A stretch of 64,000 nucleotides of DNA. Source: an uncultured Porphyromonas sp. Lineage in GTDB: Bacteria > Bacteroidota > Bacteroidia > Bacteroidales > Porphyromonadaceae. The number at the start of each line of letters is the position of its first letter. Within the stretch, counting starts at the first letter, position 1. Location: NCBI RefSeq assembly GCF_938046015.1, contig NZ_CALIXW010000036.1, positions 129,717 to 193,716 of the forward strand, given 5' to 3'. The position numbers and the translations under genes were made by a program. Below the pieces are notes generated by a model, which was given only the letters and a program-made list of their open reading frames with translations, was not told the origin of the DNA and did no database searches. Shown here piece after piece: positions 52,042 to 62,271 of the stretch.

Positions 52042-53856
52042 ATGACAAACCTTGCTATCCTCGCTGTCTCGCCTCAGGGCATACAGACGGCACAGCCTAT
52101 CCTCGCTGCCTACCCCCAGGCGCGCCTCTTCTCCACACATCAGGGAGCAGGGGTGACGCAGATCGATCATATACAGAGCTTCGTCTCCGAGCACTTCGCT
52201 GAGTACGAGGGCTGGATCTTCATCGGAGCTATGGGCATCTGCGTCCGTAGCATCGCTCCCCTCATCGGGCATAAGTACAGCGACCCCGCCGTCATCAGCA
52301 TCGACAGCACGGGGCGCTTCGTCGTCTCCGTCCTCTCGGGGCACGTCGGTGGGGCGAACGAGCTGACGCACGAGCTGGCGGGACTGCTGGGCGGCGAGGC
52401 TGTCGTCAGTACCCAGACCGACAATACGGGCCTCTGGGCCCTAGACCTGCTGGCGAAGAAATACGGCTGGCAGCAGTTCACACACGAGGGCGGACTCAAT
52501 CGTCCCATAGCCCACTACACCAACGGCGAGCGTACGGCGCTGCTGCTGGAGGTCAAGGATAAGGGCACCTTCTACCTCGAGCGTACCAAGGCCCCCCACG
52601 TCGATGTCTACTACGACCGTACGGAGCTACGCGAGGAGGACTATGCCCTCATCATCGTCGTCTCTCCACGCCACTACGAGACCTCGCGTCCCTGGATCCA
52701 GTACGTGCCGCGTGTGCTCTCCCTCGGGATGGGCTGCCGCTATCAGTGCGAGCCTACAGACATCGTCGCCTACATCCTCAGTGAGGTGCGCCGACTGGGC
52801 TATTACCCCGAGGCTATCGGCCAGCTCTCGACGATCGACCTGAAGAAGGATGAGCCGCTGCTGAAGGAGCTGGAGGCGACCCTGGGGCTCACGGCACAGA
52901 TCTATACGTCCAAGGAACTGGCGCCCGTCGAGGTGGCCAATCCCTCGGAGTACGTACGCAAGGTGACGGGCGTCTGGGGCGTCTCGGAGAGCTGTGCTCG
53001 CTACGCTGCCGACCTCGGCCCGCTGGTCATCGAGAAGCAGAAGGGCATGCTCCATAATGGTAATGACTTCACCTTCGCCCTAGCGCTCGACCGTGCTGCC
53101 GAGCGCCGTGGGCACATCGAGATCGTCGGTGCAGGGCCTGGCGACCCCGACCTCATCTCCATCCGCGGACGTCAGTGGCTGGAGCATGCCGACCTCATCC
53201 TCTACGCGGGGAGCCTCGTGCCGAAGGCGCTGACGCTCTGTGCCAAGGCAGGCGCCGTCGTACGCAGCTCGGCGGACATGAACCTCGAGGAGCAGTTCGC
53301 CCTGATGAAGGAGTTCTATGATAAGGGGCTCTTGGTCGCGCGTCTGCATACGGGCGACCCTTGTATCTACGGGGCGATCCAGGAGCAGATGGCCTTCTTC
53401 GACGAGTATGGGATGAGCTACCACATCACTCCAGGGATCTCCTCCTTCCAGGCGGCAGCGGCAGAGCTCCGCTCACAGTTCACCATCCCCGAGAAGACGC
53501 AGACCATCATCCTCACACGCGGTGAGGGGCGTACGGTGATGCCCGAGAAGGAGAAGCTGCACCTACTGGCGCGTAGCCAGAGCACGATGTGCATCTTCCT
53601 CAGCGCGGGGATCGTCGATGACGTGCAGGCGCAGCTGCTGGAGCACTACCCCGAGGATACGCCCGTGGCAGCCTGCTATCACCTCACTTGGCCCGACCAA
53701 GCGATCTACCGCGGCGTGCTCAAGGATCTGGCGAAGATCGTGCATGAGCACAAGCTGACGCTCACGACGATGATCGTCGTCGGTGAAGCCATCGACAACC
53801 GCAAGGGACTCTCGCGCCTCTACGCCGATGAGTTCAAGCACCTCTTCCGCCGCTAA
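52042..53856 (+). CDS. Cobalamin biosynthesis fusion: CbiG (cobalt-precorrin-5A hydrolase) - CbiF/CobM (precorrin-4 C11-methyltransferase)
   Basis: Two corrin-ring enzymes in one 604-residue chain. The CbiG part (about 1-345) opens the delta-lactone and releases the C20 fragment; it shows FIGAMGICVRSIAP and the hallmark LSGHVGGANELT near 98-109. The CbiF part (about 357-604) methylates C11; it shows EIVGAGPGDPDLIS, ADLILYAGSLV, RLHTGDPCIYGAI and TRGEGRTVMPE, which distinguish CbiF/CobM from CobJ. In the pathway CbiF acts just before CbiG, so the fusion joins consecutive steps. It is the last gene of its transcript. CbiET, a later step, is 35 kb away. No cobalamin riboswitch was seen upstream. 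Confidence 0.93.
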   Translation: MTNLAILAVSPQGIQTAQPILAAYPQARLFSTHQGAGVTQIDHIQSFVSEHFAEYEGWIFIGAMGICVRSIAPLIGHKYSDPAVISIDSTGRFVVSVLSGHVGGANELTHELAGLLGGEAVVSTQTDNTGLWALDLLAKKYGWQQFTHEGGLNRPIAHYTNGERTALLLEVKDKGTFYLERTKAPHVDVYYDRTELREEDYALIIVVSPRHYETSRPWIQYVPRVLSLGMGCRYQCEPTDIVAYILSEVRRLGYYPEAIGQLSTIDLKKDEPLLKELEATLGLTAQIYTSKELAPVEVANPSEYVRKVTGVWGVSESCARYAADLGPLVIEKQKGMLHNGNDFTFALALDRAAERRGHIEIVGAGPGDPDLISIRGRQWLEHADLILYAGSLVPKALTLCAKAGAVVRSSADMNLEEQFALMKEFYDKGLLVARLHTGDPCIYGAIQEQMAFFDEYGMSYHITPGISSFQAAAAELRSQFTIPEKTQTIILTRGEGRTVMPEKEKLHLLARSQSTMCIFLSAGIVDDVQAQLLEHYPEDTPVAACYHLTWPDQAIYRGVLKDLAKIVHEHKLTLTTMIVVGEAIDNRKGLSRLYADEFKHLFRR

Positions 53857-53997
53857 GCCCTCCGCTCCCGCAGTCGCAGCACGAGCCTTAGGACAGAGAT
53901 GTCCACGAGACTAAGTGCGGGGAGCCTTGCCCTAGCTCAAGCCCCTCTAGATACGCCCTAAGGGCGCAGCGCAAGGTGGCCGCCTCTTCTCAGCTCT

Positions 53998-54081
53998 GCG
54001 AGGGATATCCCTCAGCTCGCTGACTGCTATCCCTCACGCTCATGATGGGCGCCCCTCAGTCGCCTGACTGGTATCCCTCAG
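53998..54081 (-). repeat. Phased-dyad intergenic repeat, copy I (4 units)
   Basis: Centres at 54006.5, 54028.5, 54050.5 and 54072.5, exactly 22 bp apart. On the minus strand unit 2 is C/G-centred (GGCGCC) and unit 4 is the near-perfect palindrome GAGGGATATCCCTC. It lies in the convergent 418-bp gap 53857-54274 between cbiG-cbiF and dprA, which otherwise contains only the terminator. Confidence 0.92.
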
Positions 54082-54165
54082 AGCCCCGCCCCCTAGGCTT
54101 GCACCTCACTAAGCGCAAGCTCGGAGCTGCGGCCTCTCAGCCTCTCACCGCTCTCGTCGAAAGTA

Positions 54166-54200
54166 CAGCGCCCCGTGTGATCTCGTCACACGGGGCGCTG
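54166..54200. terminator. Bidirectional terminator between cbiG-cbiF and dprA
   Basis: A perfect 15-bp stem (54166-54180 with 54186-54200) and a 5-nt loop between convergent genes, 74 bp from the dprA stop. On the plus strand it is followed by CCTTTGTAT. Confidence 0.78.
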
Positions 54201-54274
54201 CCTTTGTATCCTGGTGCGCTTACTGCGCTGTCGTGAGGGCGGATGCACTGCCCCCTCGGCTGCTCGTTCTAGGA

Positions 54275-55411
54275 CTAGGCAAGGCGGTAGCTATCTCCAG
54301 GAAGCGCGACGATATGCCCCTCGAGTTCGAAGTCAAGCAGCTCCTCGCTCAGCTGTGACATCGGGCGGCCAAGCGTACGGGCTAAGTCGTCGAGGCTAAG
54401 TGATCCTTGCTCGGCGAGCAGCTGCAGGAGCGGATCGTCATAGCTCGGGCGAGGGGCTGGCGCTGTAGCCTTTGCTTGCTCGGGTTGCGTCCTCGTGCTG
54501 GGAGTGCTTGTCCCCAGCCAACTGAGGGCGTTGAGGAGGTCGCTCGCCGTGCTCAGGAGTTGGGCCTCGCCGCGCTTCAGCAGCTCGAGGCAGCCTGCGC
54601 TCTGCTCATCCGTGATGCGCCCTGGGAGGGCAAAGACTTCGCGCCCATAGTTGAGGGCAAGCCGTGCTGTGGAGAGCGAACCGCTGCTGAGTCCTGCCTC
54701 GGGGAGGATCGTCGCGACACTAAGCCCTGCGATGATCCTATTGCGCGCGACGAACTGCTTGCGCTGCGTCGGCGTGCCCGGCGGATACTCACTGACCAGC
54801 ACTCCGCCGCTCGAGAGGATGCGCTCGGCCTCGGGGCGGTGCACGCTGGGATAGAGGCGATCCAGCCCGTGGGCGAGGACGGCGACGCAGGGCGTCCCCA
54901 GCTGCAGCGCCCTCCGATGCGCCTCGATGTCGATGCCATAGGCTAGGCCGCTGACGATAGGGCTCTCTGGGAGGAGTTTGCTGAGCTCGGTGACGATACG
55001 TCCCGTCATCTGCAGGCCGTAGCTACTGGCTTGCCTTGTGCCTACGATGCTGATCAGCGGTGCCTGCTGCAGCACCTCACTCGCCCCACGCGTATAGAGG
55101 ATGAGGGGGGCGTCAGGGCATTCGGCCAGAGCCTGAGGGTAGTCGGGATCTAGAAGAAAGAGCGGCGTCAGAGCCAGCTGCTGGCAGCGCTCGAGGAGTC
55201 TGTCTGCCTCACAGAGGAGCTGGGACGACTCGAAGAGCACACGCACTCTGTGCTGCATGCGCGGGAAGTGCTGGTCTAGGAGCTGCGGCTCGCGGAAGGG
55301 CTGGCTGATGTCCTCGAAGGTCGCTCCGAGGGTGCGCACATGCTGCGGCCCCATGCCGGGCATGAGTGCCAGCGCGAGGGCATAGCGTAGCTTAGGGTCA
55401 AGGGTGATCAT
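54275..55411 (-). CDS. dprA: DNA-processing protein DprA
   Basis: Binds incoming single-stranded DNA and loads RecA during natural transformation. It is 378 residues. The N-terminal SAM-like helices (RYALALALMPGMGPQHV) are followed by the extended Rossmann domain with ISIVGTRQASSYG, SGLAYGIDIEAHRRAL, VLAHGLDRLYP and GSLSTARLALNYGREVFALPG. A C-terminal winged helix (about 310-378, SLDDLARTLGRPMSQLSEELLDFELEG) ends the protein. The full set of motifs suggests a working protein and possible competence. It is 121 bp downstream of the second GH20 gene. Confidence 0.96.
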   Translation of the reverse strand: MITLDPKLRYALALALMPGMGPQHVRTLGATFEDISQPFREPQLLDQHFPRMQHRVRVLFESSQLLCEADRLLERCQQLALTPLFLLDPDYPQALAECPDAPLILYTRGASEVLQQAPLISIVGTRQASSYGLQMTGRIVTELSKLLPESPIVSGLAYGIDIEAHRRALQLGTPCVAVLAHGLDRLYPSVHRPEAERILSSGGVLVSEYPPGTPTQRKQFVARNRIIAGLSVATILPEAGLSSGSLSTARLALNYGREVFALPGRITDEQSAGCLELLKRGEAQLLSTASDLLNALSWLGTSTPSTRTQPEQAKATAPAPRPSYDDPLLQLLAEQGSLSLDDLARTLGRPMSQLSEELLDFELEGHIVALPGDSYRLA

Positions 55412-55431
55412 GGTAGGAGGCTAAGTAAAGA

Positions 55432-55472
55432 TGGCGACAGACGCAGCACGCTGGAGTGCAGGTCGGTCGCCA
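55432..55472 (-). terminator. Possible hairpin after the second GH20 gene
   Basis: Seven-bp complementary arms TGGCGAC/GTCGCCA (55432-55438 with 55466-55472) enclose a smaller GCAC/GTGC stem, 61 bp past the GH20 stop. There is no T-run. Confidence 0.3.
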
Positions 55473-55532
55473 CCCTTAGTGTGATCGCACTAGCTCAGCA
55501 GTGGGGCTAGAGCTCGGGGAGTGGGGGAGTGC

Positions 55533-57887
55533 TTAGTAGGCCAGCATCTCAGCGGTGACGGTGCTGAACTTGGCGTCCTCCAGCTTGCGGTACTCGACCT
55601 TGGTGTCCTCCCAGTAGGTGGGGAAACCGCCACGTACGGCACCGACGAAGACGAACTTCACGCGGTGCCAGCCTGCCTTGAGGGCGCGGCTTTTGTCATG
55701 ACGGCTGAACTTGGACGTCTCGCCTGAGTTGTCGATGAAGAGCTCCCCGTCGAGGTACATCTGATCAAGGTTGGTGGAGAAGACATAGCTACCATCTGCG
55801 GGGATCTTGATATAGCCCTCGCCGACGACGGCCTTGCGCTTGATCTCGTCCATGTGGTTGTTCAGCCTATCGGGACGCAGCTCCTGCGTGGTCTTGACGA
55901 CGCCCTCCGTCCAGTTGGTCGCGGAGGCGAAGTCAGCCGCACTGTAGTAGTTGCCCACGGAGGTCTTGGTGCGCAGGCCAGGCGTAGGCGTGGCGAGTTC
56001 GACGGCGGGCGAGAGGCTCTGCTTGTCGAAGGTGATGGCGCGTACGCGGCTCAGCTTGCCCGAGGGGAGCACCGAGGCGACCTTCACAACCTGGCTCTTG
56101 GAGATGTGCAGGGGCTGGGTGTAGGTCTGGGACTTGGCCGTAGGCTCGCTGCCGTCCGTCGTGTAGACGATGCGGATGGGGCGCGTGGTCTGGAGCGTGA
56201 GGCTGGTCGTATCGGTGAAGGCGACGTAGTTCAGCGAGGCGCTCTGGCGGCTACCGGGCAGGGGCTGCTCGGGCAGCGGGATGTGGTAGTTGACCTTATG
56301 CTGGTCGAGGCGCACGTAGGCATTGTCCAGGCGACGCTCGAAGTCCTTGTAGTTCTTCTTCTCCAGCGGCGTCCATACGGCTTCCGCCAGGGCAATCTCG
56401 CGGGGGAAGGCACGGTACTGCATCAGCGGCGTCGTGTAGAGATACTCCGCCCAGAGGTTGGCCTGAGCGCCCTTGATGTGGTGGCGCTTGTCTGGGGCTA
56501 TGGCCTCGGGGATGGGATTGTAGGAGTAGACCTTCTCGAGGGTAGAGTAGCAGCAGATGGCTACGGGCTCGATCTTGGAGTCGCCCTGGTAGTGGTCGAT
56601 GTAGAGACCGCCGCTACCGGGAGTCATGATGACGTCGTGTCCCATGTTGGCCGCCTGGATGCCGCCCTTCTCTCCCTGCCAGCTCATGACAGTAGCCGTG
56701 GGGGCTAGGCCGCCCTCGAGGATCTCATCCCAGCCGATCAGCTTCTTGCCGTACTTGGCCAGCATCTTCTCGGCACGACGGATGACATAGCTCTGGAGCT
56801 CGTGCTCATCCTTGAGCCCTTCGTCCTTGATGCGCTTCTGGCAGTTGGGGCACTCCTTCCAGCGGATCTTGGGGCATTCGTCCCCGCCGATGTGGAAGTA
56901 CTGGCCAGGGAAGAGGGGGACTACCTCGTCGAGGACGTCCTGGATGAACTGGAAGGTCGATTCCTTACCCGCGCAGAAGACGTCCTGCTCTACACCCCAG
57001 ATGTTGCGCACCTGGTAGACACGGCGGTAGGGGAAGCAGGTCAGCTCGGGGTACGAGGCGATGGCACCCATCGCATGGCCTGGGAGCTCGACCTCGGGAA
57101 CGATGGTGACGAAGCGGTCGGAGGCGTACTTGACGATCTCCTTGATCTGCTCCTGAGTATAGTAGCCACCATACTCCTTACCGTCGCCCTCGATACGCTT
57201 GGAGCCGACACTCGTCAGGCGAGGGTACTTCTTGATCTCGATGCGCCAGCCCTGATCCTCCGTGAGGTGCCAGTGCAGACGGTTGATCTTGAACATGCTC
57301 AAGAGGTCGATGTGCTGCTTCATATCCTCGACGGTGAGGAAGTGACGGCAGACGTCGACCAGTGCACCGCGGTACTCGAAGCGGGGCTCGTCCTCGATCG
57401 TGACGGCAGGGATGTTCCAGCGTGCCATCTTCACGAGGCTAGGGGACTCGACCTCGGCAGGCAGGAGCTGCAGTAGGGTCTGCATCCCATAGTAAAGGCC
57501 TGCGCCCGTGCGGCCTACGACCTCGACCCCGCGGGGGCTGCTCTTGAGCTGGTAGCCCTCGTGCCCGAGCTGTAGGCTGGGATCGATGCGAAGGTAGATC
57601 GCGCCAGGCTGAGCGCTAGAGGAGGAACGGACTGGGAGCTGGTAGCCCGTGGAGCGCTGGAGCTTCTCGGCGAAGAAGCGCGCGATGATGTAGGCGGAGT
57701 CCCCCTGGGCCAGCAGCGGAGTCTTGGCCGTGAGGGCGAAGCTCCCCTTGCCCTGGACGAGTTCCTTGGGCTGTGGGATGATGTTGATCCCTTGGTTGTA
57801 GGAGGCAAGGGTGGTCTTCATGGGTGCAGCCGTAGCGAGGTAGCCCAGGCTAAGGGCGCAGGCTAGGCTGACGAAGAGCTTGTTCAT
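55533..57887 (-). CDS. Beta-N-acetylhexosaminidase, GH20, with C-terminal accessory domains
   Basis: Exported family 20 hexosaminidase, 784 residues. A signal peptide (MNKLFVSLACALSLGYLATA) is followed by a GH20b domain (about 35-160) and the catalytic barrel with FEYRGALVDVCRHF, LHWHLTEDQGWR and YFHIGGDECPK, whose Asp336-Glu337 are catalytic. A chitobiase-type Ig-like domain (about 560-630, IRIVYTTDGSEPT) and a C-terminal PA14-like domain (about 650-784, FSTNLDQMYLDGELFIDN) follow. It is about 200 residues longer than a bare GH20 and is a different subtype from the enzyme at the left edge. No promoter was found in the 97 bp to glyA, which contain a terminator. Confidence 0.95.
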   Translation of the reverse strand: MNKLFVSLACALSLGYLATAAPMKTTLASYNQGINIIPQPKELVQGKGSFALTAKTPLLAQGDSAYIIARFFAEKLQRSTGYQLPVRSSSSAQPGAIYLRIDPSLQLGHEGYQLKSSPRGVEVVGRTGAGLYYGMQTLLQLLPAEVESPSLVKMARWNIPAVTIEDEPRFEYRGALVDVCRHFLTVEDMKQHIDLLSMFKINRLHWHLTEDQGWRIEIKKYPRLTSVGSKRIEGDGKEYGGYYTQEQIKEIVKYASDRFVTIVPEVELPGHAMGAIASYPELTCFPYRRVYQVRNIWGVEQDVFCAGKESTFQFIQDVLDEVVPLFPGQYFHIGGDECPKIRWKECPNCQKRIKDEGLKDEHELQSYVIRRAEKMLAKYGKKLIGWDEILEGGLAPTATVMSWQGEKGGIQAANMGHDVIMTPGSGGLYIDHYQGDSKIEPVAICCYSTLEKVYSYNPIPEAIAPDKRHHIKGAQANLWAEYLYTTPLMQYRAFPREIALAEAVWTPLEKKNYKDFERRLDNAYVRLDQHKVNYHIPLPEQPLPGSRQSASLNYVAFTDTTSLTLQTTRPIRIVYTTDGSEPTAKSQTYTQPLHISKSQVVKVASVLPSGKLSRVRAITFDKQSLSPAVELATPTPGLRTKTSVGNYYSAADFASATNWTEGVVKTTQELRPDRLNNHMDEIKRKAVVGEGYIKIPADGSYVFSTNLDQMYLDGELFIDNSGETSKFSRHDKSRALKAGWHRVKFVFVGAVRGGFPTYWEDTKVEYRKLEDAKFSTVTAEMLAY

Positions 57888-57921
57888 TGATCGTGGTCTT
57901 GAGTGTCTATAATGGGGAAGG

Positions 57922-57961
57922 CTCAGAGAGCCCAGCCTAAGTGTGGCTGGAGCTCTCTGAG
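57922..57961 (-). terminator. Intrinsic terminator after glyA
   Basis: A 16-bp stem (57922-57937 with 57945-57961) with one bulged A and a 7-nt loop, 24 bp past the glyA stop. Confidence 0.72.
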
Positions 57962-57984
57962 TCCTCGACGAATCAGCAGTACTG

Positions 57985-59262
<1,278 letters not shown>

Positions 59263-59335
59263 AGTTCCCTTAGTTGTTGATGATGTATAGAGGTGGGGGT
59301 AATGTCCTCACCTAGCCCCTCGGGAGAGGCTAGGA

Positions 59336-59343
59336 CAAAGATA
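59336..59343 (-). promoter_or_regulatory. Bacteroidetes -7 promoter element for glyA
   Basis: Minus-strand TATCTTTG matches TAnnTTTG, 74 bp before the glyA start. Confidence 0.62.
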
Positions 59344-59594
59344 AGGATACCTCCTTAATTATCCTAGCCCCTCGGAGACTTAGTCGAGGGCTCGAGCTCA
59401 AAGTGCAGAAAGTGCTCCTTGACCAAGTTCCAGTCCGCCCACCCCTCCTCGGGGTGATAGCGTGCTCAGCTCCGCTGTAGACTTCGTACCAAGGACTAAG
59501 AGCAAGCCGAAAGACAAACTAAGCGAGCAGCCCTAAGCCTTCTCAGCAAAGGGGGTGTGACGCGGGAGCGAAGCGACTGCCGCGCCTCAGCCTT

Positions 59595-59678
59595 GTGAGG
59601 GCTATCCCTCAGTGCTCTGACTGCTATCCCTCACGCCCGTGATGGGCGTCCCTCAGCTGCCTCACTGATATCCCTCAG
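59595..59678 (-). repeat. Phased-dyad intergenic repeat, copy J (4 units)
   Basis: Centres at 59603.5, 59625.5, 59647.5 and 59669.5, exactly 22 bp apart. On the minus strand unit 2 is C/G-centred (GACGCC). It lies in the 707-bp gap 59263-59969 between glyA and the ABC permease gene. The remainder holds the glyA promoter and the terminator at 59879-59914; nothing else was recognised. Confidence 0.92.
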
Positions 59679-59878
59679 CAGCCCTCCTCCTTTATCGCAC
59701 CGCGCCTGAGCATAAGGTGCTGCTTTAGAACGAGCAAGCCTGGAGGCGTCTTAGAGCAGCTGCCTGGATAGCTGGCTTGTAGCCGAAGGAGGGACACGGC
59801 TTAGGAGCTGCCGCTTCGCCTTGACTAGACTGATAGACTTAGACTTTAGCCTCTTGTCCGCTCACCCCTAAGTACGGC

Positions 59879-59914
59879 CGAAGCCCCGAGTAGCGTACTG
59901 TACTCGGGGCTTCG
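59879..59914 (-). terminator. Intrinsic terminator after the ABC permease gene
   Basis: A perfect 14-bp stem (59879-59892 with 59901-59914) and an 8-nt loop, 56 bp past the permease stop. It shares the CGAAGCCCCGAG/CTCGGGGCTTCG stem with the MFS terminator at 17588-17625. Confidence 0.78.
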
Positions 59915-59969
59915 TAGTGGAGCTAAGGGCGGAGGAGGCAAGGCGTAGCCTTGGCCGCTTAGGGGGGGG

Positions 59970-61310
59970 CTAGTGGTAGCGGAGCCAGTGCCAGAGCTCC
60001 TTGAGGTTGGGGCGCTTGCCGTAGAGGAGGATGCCCGTGCGGTAGATCCGCCCTCCGAGGTAGCTCGTGCCGACGAAGGAGGCGAAGAGCAGCGAGAGGC
60101 TCAGGGCCAGCTGCCAGAGGGGTACCCCGAAGGGGAGGCGTACCATCATCACGACGGGAGAGGTAAGTGGGCACATCGAGGTCCAGAAGGCCAGCGACCC
60201 GTTGGGGTTCTCTGCCCCAGCCATCCCCGCATACATGGAGAAGACCAGCAGTAGTACCAGAGGCATCATCAGCTGGCCTGCCTCTTCGTCTGAGGAGACC
60301 GTCGCGCTCATCGCCGCCAGGATAGAGGCAAAGAAGAGATAGCCCCCGACGAAGTAGAGGAGGAAGGAGACGAGGATGCCGACATAGTTCAGACGGGCCA
60401 GTTGGCTAAGGGCAGCGCTCCAGCCCTCGGTAGAGGCCGCCGCAGCCAGCTTGGGGTCGAGCGATATCCCTAGAGCGTGTGTCGCTACTCCCGCACCTAC
60501 GAGGATGAGCAGCGCCCAGATGAGGAGCTGGAGGATGCCGACGAGTCCGATCCCGATGATCTTGCCCATCATGAGCTGCTGCGGACTCACGGAGGAGACC
60601 ATGATCTCGACGATACGGCTTTTCTTCTCCTCTTGCACGCCCTGCAGCACCATACCGCCGTAGGTCATGATGAAGAGGTAGCTGAGGAAGGTCAAGACGA
60701 TGCCCACGATGCTGATGACATCACTCTTGGTCTCCTGGCTTCCTCGGGGAAGCTGCTTCCCAGCTGCGGAGAGCTCCTCTCCACCTTCGTCCCCGCCGCC
60801 ATCAGCGGGCTCAATCTCATCCCAGCGATAGGTGCGTACCTGGATGTGCGCCTGCGTCTTGGCAATAGCCTCACTGAGCTCGGGGATGTGATAGGAGGCG
60901 ATGCGCTGCTGCGTCACATACTCCGAGAGTCGGGCACTCAGCATGCGCTCCAGTCCGAGCGGCAGCTGCTGGTGCGAGAAGAGCTGTACCGCCTCGGGGT
61001 GTACACTGAGGTCATCTGTGATGGCAAGGATGGCTGGAGCAGAACTCCCTCCCTCGGTCTTGTAGCTGTCGAGCGGCTTGTCCCCAGGGATGAACTGGTA
61101 GGTCTCGTCGCTCTGGAAGAGGGGGGCGTACTGCCCCGTAGCATCGAGGATGATGATCTCCTGCCGCTCCTTGTTCGCCTTGCTGAGCCAGATAGGAGTA
61201 GCCCCGATCCCCAGCATGAGGATGGGGAAAAGTAGGCTCATGACCCAGAAGGATCTCATGCGGATGCGCGAGCGAAACTCCCGCTCGATGATGAGGTATA
61301 GCTTATTCAT
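59970..61310 (-). CDS. ABC transporter permease (ABC-2 / NatB-like)
   Basis: Membrane subunit of an ABC exporter, 446 residues from the ATG at 61308-61310 (MNKLYLIIEREFRSRIRMRSF), which overlaps the ATPase gene by 8 bp. One N-terminal helix, a periplasmic domain of about 150 residues, then about five helices near the C-terminus give the ABC-2 layout of NatB-like Na+ or drug exporters. The VLQGVQEEKKSRIVEIMVSSVSP segment before the second helix is typical of the family. A Gly/Glu-rich linker (DGGGDEGGEE) lies near residue 180. The substrate is unknown. It works with the ATPase just upstream. Confidence 0.92.
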   Translation of the reverse strand: MNKLYLIIEREFRSRIRMRSFWVMSLLFPILMLGIGATPIWLSKANKERQEIIILDATGQYAPLFQSDETYQFIPGDKPLDSYKTEGGSSAPAILAITDDLSVHPEAVQLFSHQQLPLGLERMLSARLSEYVTQQRIASYHIPELSEAIAKTQAHIQVRTYRWDEIEPADGGGDEGGEELSAAGKQLPRGSQETKSDVISIVGIVLTFLSYLFIMTYGGMVLQGVQEEKKSRIVEIMVSSVSPQQLMMGKIIGIGLVGILQLLIWALLILVGAGVATHALGISLDPKLAAAASTEGWSAALSQLARLNYVGILVSFLLYFVGGYLFFASILAAMSATVSSDEEAGQLMMPLVLLLVFSMYAGMAGAENPNGSLAFWTSMCPLTSPVVMMVRLPFGVPLWQLALSLSLLFASFVGTSYLGGRIYRTGILLYGKRPNLKELWHWLRYH

Positions 61311-62238
61311 GAGCGTGAGTACTGCTGAGGGACTGACTGACGGCACTGAGGAAGATCTCGTGCATGGAGGGGAGCTCGCGCTCGAGGCTGCGCAGATCGA
61401 GCTCTGCAGGGAGGCTCGCCACGAGCTCACGCAGGGAGAGGCCCTCGGCATCTAGCCATAGGAGGCCGCCCATGCTGGTGGCTTGGCGCTCTACGATACG
61501 CAGGTCGGAGGCCAGCGAAGGGGGGAGCTCGCCGTCGTAGGCGAGGCGTACGCGTCCTGTGCTGTAGCTGCGACGCACCTCCTCGGTCTGCCCTCTGAGG
61601 ATGATATGCCCCTGATTGATGAGGACGATGTCGTCACAGAGCTCCTCGACACTCTGCATATTGTGCGTCGAGAGGATGATGGTCTTGCCCTCAGCCTTGA
61701 GGCGGAGGAGCTCCTGCTTGAGGAGCTCGGCGTTGATGGGGTCGAATCCGCTGAAGGGCTCGTCCATGATGAGGAGCTCGGGGTCGTGGAGCAGCGTGCA
61801 GACGACCTGCACCTTCTGCTGCATCCCCTTGGAGAGCTCATTGACGCGCTTGCCCCACCAGTCGGCCCCCTCGAGCCGAGCGAGGAGCTCGCGGGCTCCT
61901 CGCTCGGCTTGGCTACGACTCATCCCCTTGAGCCTAGCCAGGTAGACGATCTGCTCCCCGACCTTCATCTTGGGGTAGAGTCCGCGTTCCTCGGGGAGGT
62001 AGCCGATGCGGCTGAGATCCTGCTGCTGCAGGAGGTGGCCGTCGAAGAAGACCTCGCCGCGGTCGGGCGCGGTGATCCGGTTGATGATGCGTATCAGACT
62101 GCTCTTGCCCGCGCCATTGGGCCCTAGAAGGCCTAGGATACGCCCTTGGCGCGCGCTGAGCGATACCTGATCGAGGGCGACCTTGGTATCGTAGTGCTTC
62201 GATACCATGTCGATCTCTAGGAGGCTGGGAGCTGTCAT
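61303..62238 (-). CDS. ABC transporter ATP-binding protein
   Basis: Cytoplasmic ATPase of the exporter, 311 residues. Walker A GPNGAGKS is at 39-46, the Q-loop region at RIGYLPEERGLYP, the signature LSKGMQQKV, Walker B LLIMDEPFSGFDP, and the switch His in STHNMQSVEEL. A C-terminal extension of about 90 residues is like that of NatA-type ATPases. Its gene overlaps that of the permease by 8 bp, a sign of tight coupling. It follows the DUF4836 gene by 33 bp. Confidence 0.95.
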   Translation of the reverse strand: MTAPSLLEIDMVSKHYDTKVALDQVSLSARQGRILGLLGPNGAGKSSLIRIINRITAPDRGEVFFDGHLLQQQDLSRIGYLPEERGLYPKMKVGEQIVYLARLKGMSRSQAERGARELLARLEGADWWGKRVNELSKGMQQKVQVVCTLLHDPELLIMDEPFSGFDPINAELLKQELLRLKAEGKTIILSTHNMQSVEELCDDIVLINQGHIILRGQTEEVRRSYSTGRVRLAYDGELPPSLASDLRIVERQATSMGGLLWLDAEGLSLRELVASLPAELDLRSLERELPSMHEIFLSAVSQSLSSTHAHE

Positions 62239-62271
62239 AGAAGGGTGCCGATAATAATAAGAAGGGGTGCG

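Noticed and set aside
55854..56708. A 284-codon frame antisense to the second GH20 gene
   Set aside because: Shadow of the conserved hexosaminidase. Gly/Val/Arg-rich with no domain.
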